A stretch of 64,000 nt of DNA from Galerina marginata (taxonomy: Eukaryota > Basidiomycota > Agaricomycetes > Agaricales > Galerinaceae): assembly GCA_023014335.1 (NCBI GenBank), contig JAECYW010000011.1:1364001-1428000 (forward strand). The letters are read 5' to 3'. A program made the translations under genes and the position numbers. The notes under the pieces are model-generated. The model did no database searches and was not told the DNA's origin. It saw nothing but the letters and a program-made list of their open reading frames with translations. Below are positions 56,438 to 64,000 of the stretch, one piece after another; the stretch's first letter is position 1; every line of letters starts with the position of its first letter.

Positions 56438-59400
56438 CTACAGCTTATCCGACGTCGACGTCGAACCAGAAGCTGTGGGTTTTTGAATGGCCCAATGGCC
56501 ATCGACATCAGCGGCCAACAACACACTCTGCGTCCAATCCTCCTCCTCGTCATCGTCGTCCTCAAACAAGCTCAGGTGATGTGACGACGCTGTAGAGCTA
56601 ATCGACAAATTTGACGACGACTCCTGCGGTCGTAGTATATGGTCCTCTCCAGCCTTGCCCACCGTCCGGTGTTGGATCGACAACGGCTGGATCACAGGAA
56701 GGTTCAGCTGCTTCTGGGCACTAGTCCTGCCTGGCACTGCTCGAAGTGTCGCGACCTGACCCGCCGGACTCATGTTGGTGGAATTCGAAGCTGCTCGCGC
56801 CTTGGAATCTCGCTCTTCCTTGGCAGCAGCGGCCGACGTCGTCTCCATCATCTCCGTTAAAATCGCGGTCGTCGGCGGGCTGACCTCGAACCCTAGGTCA
56901 AGGCTCAACGACGGGCCTTCAATCGGTGTATCCAACACGGGTGGGAAATGCGAGGTGCTGCCTGAGCCTGACAAACTTGATTGCGGTGCCGTCACAGCGG
57001 ACAGTGGCGTCGACACCGACGAGTCACTCGCTGACCTGGGCGAATGCCTGTAGGTTGTGTACTGGGCCTGTTGTGGTGTTTGGCCCTGATCTTGTCCTTG
57101 AGGAATGGGATTCGAAATAACCGATAGCCCCACGCCCACTCTGTCCCTTGCACCTTTCAAAGACGACGCGGACCGCTTGGAGAACAGCAGCTTCAGCGAT
57201 GGCTTCTTGGTCCTCGGCGCCTTCTCTGAGCCGCCTCCAAGGCTCTGTGGCGACCCCAAAGGCGCTGACGTCGGACTCGACGTACGTGATGCAAAGGACG
57301 AAGGTGAGAAATTCGGCAGAGACAGGACAGGGACAGACCGTCTCTTCGCAGACGGTGTTTCGGGATGCTGTTGATATGGCGAAGGGAAATTGCACGGGAG
57401 TAGGTGGTGTAGTAGGAATACTCACCAAGCCCCTCATGCTCGGCTGGGGCATGAGCTCAAGCGGGGTCGTCTCCGCGATCTGGGCCTCCTGGTGATGTTG
57501 ATAATCATCTTCCTTCCCCTTCTCCATGCCTTTATCATCACCAAGGGACGCTGGCAGATTCACCAGCGATGAACTCCCAGACGATGAAGCGGGCGTAGCC
57601 ACCGACTCTGCTGATAACGAGAGCGGCGGCGGCGGCAAAAACGACATGGGCACGTTATTGACCGAGTATTCGCCAGACGACACAGACCGCGCATCGTCCA
57701 GCGCCGGATCCCGCGAGTGATGGAAGGAGGATCCGCCCCCTAATCCGTCATACTTCGACTCATCCTTCTCTTGCTGGGCGAACGACGACACCGAACTGGC
57801 CGTCGAGCAGTGGCTCCGGGTTGATAAGTAAACAGTCGGCACCTCCGCACGCTCAGACTCCATGGGTGGTCTTCTCCTGCTCCTGGAAGCATCTTCCTGT
57901 CGACCAAACATCGACGAGGACGAAGCATCGTCCTCCGCAGACGCGTGGTAATCCAGACTATTATCTGTCGTATCCAACGACGCGCGCCCAGAGATAATGC
58001 TGACCTCCTCCGCCTCCGTGTCCTGCCTCATCCTTCTCCTTCCTCATATCCACACCCCGATTCTTAGTCGGCGTAGGCGGCGGAACATCCACAGGCCTAT
58101 CCCCAGCCCCAGCCGGAACGACCGTTTGCCGCCTAATATCAATCACCTTCTCCTCATCCACCCAAATCCCATCCGCCTCACACAGCACCTTCAACAGTGG
58201 CGGCGTCATATTCACACTTGGGCAAAACACCAACAACAAATTGCTCAGCGGCATCTTCGTCTCCTTGCTCGCGCCGGCCGTCGCCTTGATCAAGTCCACC
58301 ACCGTGCGCACGAGATCCCGGTTCTCGGTGGGGAGCTGCTGGATTAACGCGCGGATCGCGGAGATGAGGGCCTTGGACGGCGGTGGGATCCCGGTAAAGG
58401 AGGGCATGGCGAGTGTGGATAGAGAGGGCGGTTTCCGGAGGGCCATGTTTCCTCCGCCCATCATGCCCATGCTGTTGTTGAAGCCACTTTTCGGGCCTGA
58501 GGGTAGGCCTCCGCCGCTACGTACTGCGGCCAGACGTGTCGGACTGGAAGGTTCTGCGGCATTGATGGTCGTCTCTTTGTTGATGGCGGCGTCGAAGTAC
58601 TGCTGTAGCTTCTGTGTGAGGATGGGTTCTGGCACTGTATATGTTTGAATTTTTAAAGTTCAATGACACGTCAATGAACATTTAATATGTCAGGAAGAGA
58701 CAGACAACGTACGTTCACGCAGGTAAGCCTTGAACACCGATGCCACAGCATGCGGGTCCAGGTCGCCCGGAGTACATTCGGTCATGTCATAATCGACACC
58801 TAAAACCCACAAATGAAAAACGGAAATTGTGAGCAACGAAAACAACGTAAGTACGACGTTTCTATTAAAGAGCCAGCCTCCCACAAAAAGCTCCCCAGAA
58901 ACAAACGATGACCCACCTGAATCAAACTCGGCGCGCAGCTTTGATACATGTGATGGCATCCCGCTCACTCTGTTACGGAGAAATCAGCAACCAGCACCAG
59001 TTAATCAGAAGAGATGGAAGGCGAAGAAGACAAAAAGACGGAAAGCGACGCACCGGAAGAGCCCCTCCTCCTGGACACCCCATAACAACACATGCTGCGC
59101 ACACCGCACTACTAGAGCAGGCAAGCGCCGTTCCTCCAGCTCAGCAACCAGACCCCCTTTCTTCTCCGTCGCCTGTCCTCCTCCAGCCAGCACATGCAGC
59201 CCAGTATCGCGTACACCACTCGCCAAATCCTTCTTAAACACCAGTCCACCACCACTCCTGCCCGGTATCGATCTCGCCCCAGCTATCAGAGGCCCCCGCA
59301 TCTTCCGCCCCAGCATTGGTCCATCCTGCGAGCCCATCGAGAACGGGTCCGAATCCGTGCTCGATGTCAAGCTCGACGACACGCTTCCTGTCCCAAAAGT

Positions 59401-61410
59401 AGTGGAATGGCCATGACTATGCCCTTCCCGCCTGTACTAATGCTCTTCGACGGACTGCCCGTGAAAAAGTGGGCGTGCGGCTGCGGCAGCGAGTGCGGGT
59501 GCGACTGCGCTGAGCTGTTCGAGCTCGTCCTGACGAGGGCATAATCAGGGCTGGAGAAGGACGACGGCGCGTTGGTGTGCATGCTCCCACTGATACTTCC
59601 ACTTGAACTAGAGGAGTACCCCGAGCTGGAAGTGCCCGTGCCTGTCCCGCTGCCTTCACCCCGTCCGGAGTGGCTGGAGGAGAGACCCATGCCCATCCAT
59701 TTCCGGCCCATGCTGCCCATGCCGATCTTCTCCGCGGCGCGCTTCGCCAGGCCGGCAGCTGCAGGGCCAAGGCCACTTGACATGCTGATAGCCGGCGTGC
59801 GTGAATGAGGAGCCGTGGATAGGGGCGGAGGAAATTGCTGCTGTTGTGGAAATGAGGCATGCTGTGGGGGTAAAGAAGGAAGGTTCCTCTCCTGGCCCTG
59901 ACCTGAATTAGGGTGATAAATGGAGGAAGGGGCAGGAGGACCTTGAACGACACTCGTCGGAGCAGAGATGTAGGGGGTGCCTGTCGCCCCTGTCCATGCT
60001 GCAAACCGGCCACGCAGGTTGCTGGTGCTGGCATTATTCGGGTGGTTGGCATTGGAAGGAGACTGGGACTGTGGATATGGGTGTGGCTGCGGCTGCGACT
60101 ACTGAGGACGAGACGACAGGTGGCGCTCTCGCCTTTTTGAGCTTCTGAGGGGGCAAGCCCTCGGATATCGAAAGCGAGGGGTGCTTCATCTCTGTCACAG
60201 GCGGCAGACGCACTCGATGGAGGGGTGGGCAGAGCAGCAGCCTTGCTTGCACTCGTGCTGGGCAGTGCGAGGTTCAGCGACAGCGACCGCCGGTTCTTCG
60301 ATTTTGACCGGACGGACGATGCAGGAGACGATTTATCCGCCTCCTGTCTGTTCCCATGGGATGAGGACGAGGACTCTTCTCCATCGTCATCCTCCTCCAA
60401 CATGCCAAAGTTAGCACTCATGGGCCGGCTGCTGGTAGGCTGCACGACGGTGTGCGCAGACTGAAATGACTCGGCAAAGGAGACGGGCCTGGATGTCCGC
60501 GAGGAGGCCCCACCACCCGGACGGATGGTCTGGTGGCTGTTCGCGGAGTCGCTCTTCCGCCAGGACTCTTTCATGTCGCCGTTTGATGGTGGAGGCGCGG
60601 CCTTGAGATTCTCCTTCTCTGGCTCGTGTTTCGAGGTGCTGCTGCTCCCCGCACCGTTTTGTTGCTGGTCGAACTATGGAAATGTAGTTGACGGCAGACG
60701 ATATGCCAGGGCTGATGGGCATGATGGAGGACCTGCTACCAGCGGACAGGACGTCAAATTGCGTGGATGTAGATGATGGAGGCGAAGACGAGGGTAAATC
60801 CTTCTTGGGCGGGGTCGGCGGTGGTGGCGAGAGTTGCGCGGGTGATATGAGCGTGCTTTTATTAAATACCTAATCACGAATTAATCTTTGATGCAATTTT
60901 AAGAGGTAAAAGACGCACTTGAGATATTGGGGAGGGTGAGGAGGTGGTGGTGTGGTCAATCCTATGTGGATGTGACCGTGGCACAGAGTCGAGTGCTAGC
61001 GGTGGCGGCGCAAAGGACCTGTCCGCGACCTGCGTAGACGAAGCCGCACCACCGTTCTTGACTCTCGGAGAGCGAGTCTCTGGCTCCTTGCCCTTCGGAC
61101 TGGCCGCCACGCTCGCAAGAAGGGACGACCCGTCCTCCGACTTTTTGCGCCTGGCGGCGAATGCCCGTTTGAGCTTGATCCCGCCAGCTACTGCGGCATT
61201 GATGCCCTTGGCAGCTGCTGAAGACGGAGTAGAAGGAGAGGGCAGAGGCGGGGTGGGCTTGCTCTGAGTGCTGCCCATGTGGAATGGGAGAGAAGAGGAG
61301 CGAGGAGCGAGAACCTGAATCTGCTTCGGCTCTGCAGTTGGATATAGATAGGCAGCAGCATGTTGTGCGGCTACAACACCACTCTGCGGCGTGCTTGCAG
61401 GAAAGGACAT
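56438..61410 (-). CDS. RhoGAP-domain protein with long low-complexity arms
   Basis: GTPase-activating protein for Rho/Cdc42-type GTPases. The domain lies at about 58.2-59.2 kb: LPALVVRCAQHVLLWGVQ, the arginine-finger loop EEGLFRVSG, LDPHAVASVFKAYLRELPEP and LLLVFCPSVNMTPPLLKVLC. Upstream are Ser/Pro-rich segments, including FAAWTGATGTPYISAPTSV and a Ser/Gly run (SSSGYSSSSSGSISGS). Downstream is another long Ser-rich arm ending TASGSTSTSDKL at 56438. An intron joins RGL to HPETPSAKRR near 57360-57425. The reading frame changes without introns near 60665, 60190, 60100, 59420 and 58035, so the gene model needs several one-base corrections. Start at 61410. Confidence 0.8.
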
Positions 61411-64000
61411 CGTGGCTTATCAAAATAAGGCGTCTAGTCTGCCAGCAGGTTAGTATAACGGTTGTGATGGCACCCGGTAATCCTGAAACCTGGACTTTAC
61501 CTAGCTATGTCCTGTTCCGTGGCCCGCAATCCGTAGGTATCCTCATCCAACGGGTATCATGAACGTCGTGGTGGGTGGTGAAGGAGGTCGATCTCAAAAC
61601 TGCTGGCTTTCCTCTTTCGTCACCCGCGCCGCTCCTGCCGCCTCTACATACCCACGCCCGCATCATCATTTGACCTTGAACAATAACTATCATATCCCCA
61701 TCATCTGTCTAGTGAATGGATAGACCCATTCTTCTTGTAACTCTGAGAGAATTCTAGTCCAACTTCGGGTCATTCTCGCACCATGCACGCGATAAGCAAC
61801 TCTACTCAGCCCAACTATGTTATAGATCAAAATGATCTTGGCCTATTTTTCGCAATCAGCCTGGAAGACACTCAATGCTCCACTATGCTTTAGCCCTTGC
61901 TTAGCCCCGCAGTCGCTGTATTTCCACTCGACCCATTCAATGGCATGTCTTCTGTCGCTTGTGCATATCTGGCTTCTGGGCTCAAGTACCCGTATCACCC
62001 TCGATCCAGTCACAGCGGTTGACATGTGTAGACCCCAGGAATGCACGCTGCCTCCTCGTTCACTCAAGGGTCGATCTCAGTGAGATGAACGGTTGATTTT
62101 CAACGCCGTGCTTACGACCAAAGTTCCTGTACTACAGTTGCTGTGTATGGCCGCTGCAGCCCGAGACTGAGACCAAAACCTTATCTGTGATACTAAGCGA
62201 TCTTCCCGGTGGTCGACGAGGTGAAAAGATACCAACGAAACCTGTGGTCCGATCATTCGCTCGTAAGACTCACGGAATTCAGTAACCCACATAAGTATAT
62301 GACTCTAATTAATCACAGGCCCACTGCGATGCTCTAAGCAACCCTTTAGAGTCGGAGAGTCAGACTCTCAAGACACTGTCAGCCAGCTGCGCTGTAGTTT
62401 GTCAATAACCACTCATTTCTGGACAGCTGCGTCGCGCTCAGCTCGGGAGCCTTAGCCTTGAATCTGATCGTATCGACCAGCTTGCGACAACGTCAACTTG
62501 GCAGTAACAGGTTATTTTGGGTAAGTACTGGCATCCAAGCACAAAAATAGAAGTTTCTCAATCATGACGTTATCATATGGCATTTAATAATGGCTTCCAG
62601 GCAACTTTCAGGGACATTAAATTTAGACGCGTTCGTGCAGAAAAACGGGTTTACAGTCTCAACACCTACAAGAATGCCACCCAAGACAGAAAGACAAGTA
62701 TTATATCCACCCAGTCCGCAAACATTGCGGATTGAAACCTAATTCAAACCTGGCCGCTGTTGCTAGTGCATTTCAAACAGGACTTCTGGTGCTGATGCGA
62801 CTGTACGCTGTATTCGAAGGCAGCAAATAGGATCTTTACTACACCTGACTTTGTCTCTTGGGAGATGAGATATGTTGTTGAGAATTAGTCGATAACACGG
62901 TAGCCAGGGGCTTCGTCGGGATAAGAAAAAGCTCCCTGAACCGAAAACAGCATCATTGGCCCAATTCGGAAACAACCCAACTGTACAGACCGTAATCAGC
63001 TTCTAAACCTCAAGACAGAGCAACTGAACCAAAAATATGGCATGTATTCAAGTTGCTATCAATATTTTTGTGGCACTTGAGCTTGATATAATCATGGAAA
63101 GTTTAAAAAAAAAGACTAGTACAAATGAACCCACAGACAGGCAGCGGGGCAATATGACGACTGAAAAAGGCGGTAACTCTGCCAAAGCAAGTGATAAGAC
63201 ATCCTAAGATATCACAATCCTGTGGATTACGCGTGGTTCTCATGATCAAAAGGACCAGCTCTTCCTAAAAAGGCGTCTGAAATTGAAAATTAGGTCGACT
63301 GCGTCGTCATTGAGTAATAATAAACTTTACGTGCAGCGACTTCACCTATGTGAGCCAAGGTGGCAAGGAGATCTGCCGACCGAGGTACCTCATATACTTC
63401 CGTTGGATGGAAAATATAATTTGTATTGCCACAATTGGAGAACAAAATGTGACGGTTCGTGGCTAGAGTTGGCGCTTGAGCCTTGATGGGATATTGTTCT
63501 AACAGGGAACTGACGGTGATGCGAGATGAGTTCTATGGGGCAAATGTTCAGTGATTTGAGAGGGGACGGAATTTAGAAGCCTGACGTCGAACATGCCCAA
63601 TGTAAGATTCAGGCTCTGATGAAGTTTGTTGATGGTCTTCTTATCGCTCATATACCAAATAGCGCTCGTCATGAAACCCCGAGATGTGATTTTACTGCAC
63701 GCGTCCCGGGTTTTATATAACGTCCTAAAAATTCCCCATACTTAAGCTCAAGTACTTCGAGAAACTGCGAGAGGGCAGACCAAATCAATACATCCACATG
63801 CAACATAATCCTAACTGGGACTGCTTTATACGGTTCCGACTCTCCACAAATGGCCTTGTATTCGGAATAGACACAAAAAACGGTGTGACACGCGTCTTCT
63901 ACGAGATTTTTGCATACTGTTGAGTTATTCCTTGCTTCCTAGATGAGTCATTATTTTCGGAACAAAAATGGACGACTCCTGTACAGTATACCTGGATCAT
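61411..64000. other. Right end: no gene recognised
   Basis: About 2.6 kb with only short, unrelated frames on both strands (longest ~90 codons). No tRNA with complete arms and no repeat shared with the rest of the window. It may be intergenic DNA or the flank of a gene beyond the edge. Confidence 0.45.

Noticed and set aside
61441..61505. tRNA-like stretch GGTTAGTATAACGGTT
   Set aside because: It resembles a D arm, but no acceptor pairing and no TTCRA loop follow.
1..64000. CRISPR array, transposase, reverse transcriptase or viral genes
   Set aside because: No spaced direct repeats and no such protein motifs (for example YxDD or DDE blocks) were seen.

Overview
The window looks like nuclear DNA of an agaricomycete (mushroom-forming) basidiomycete. 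Genes are dense and broken by many introns of about 45-60 nt with GT..AG ends. Several families typical of that class appear: DUF6535 membrane proteins, BTB/POZ proteins, and single-pass proteins with two beta-rich ectodomains. The window also holds a tRNA-Glu gene with an intron and housekeeping genes in their fungal form (gamma-tubulin complex component, bifunctional THI6, CoA-carrier-like mitochondrial carrier, RhoGAP). I see no virus, plasmid, CRISPR array or intact transposon.

Layout. 1-12.7 kb: a gamma-tubulin complex gene (minus strand, three MCB boxes in its promoter) lies between two DUF6535-type copies whose 3' ends face it. Next come relic pieces, a multi-membrane-span gene of unknown function, and two direct copies of a ~0.9 kb non-coding repeat. 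13.5-17.6 kb: two neighbouring PARG-like macrodomain genes (TIGR02452/DUF2263) with a tRNA-Glu(CTC) between them. The second has a ~220-residue insert carrying a UIM-like helix and an SIM-like motif near its C-terminus. 18.4-27.9 kb: compact housekeeping block with a BTB protein, a caprin-like RGG protein, a PHYHD1-type dioxygenase, 3-hydroxyisobutyrate dehydrogenase, a carboxymuconolactone-decarboxylase-like protein and a PalI/SUR7-type membrane protein. 29-30.4 kb: a decayed BTRD1-repeat gene resembling the N-terminal part of polyglycine hydrolases. 31.2-55.1 kb: seven paralogous membrane proteins (called P1-P7 here), interleaved with THI6 (39.8-41.95 kb) and the carrier (50-51.8 kb). 56.4-61.4 kb: a long, low-complexity RhoGAP protein. 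61.4-64 kb: no gene recognised.

How the genes relate. The P proteins share a plan: no signal peptide, two ectodomain modules, one membrane span, then a basic tail. Five of the seven (P1, P2, P3, P5, P6) keep a PPxY motif near the tail end, suggesting a link to Rsp5/NEDD4 ubiquitin ligases. Only P6 reads through without a frame break. P1-P5 and P7 carry one or more single-base or short indels. Similar breaks occur in THI6, the carrier, the PalI-like gene and the RhoGAP gene, so gene decay and assembly indels cannot be separated from this sequence alone. PhyH, HIBADH, CMD, RGG, BTB, GCP and PARG genes show no such breaks. The second PARG gene joins ADP-ribose, ubiquitin and possibly SUMO recognition in one protein, which I consider the most unusual single gene here.
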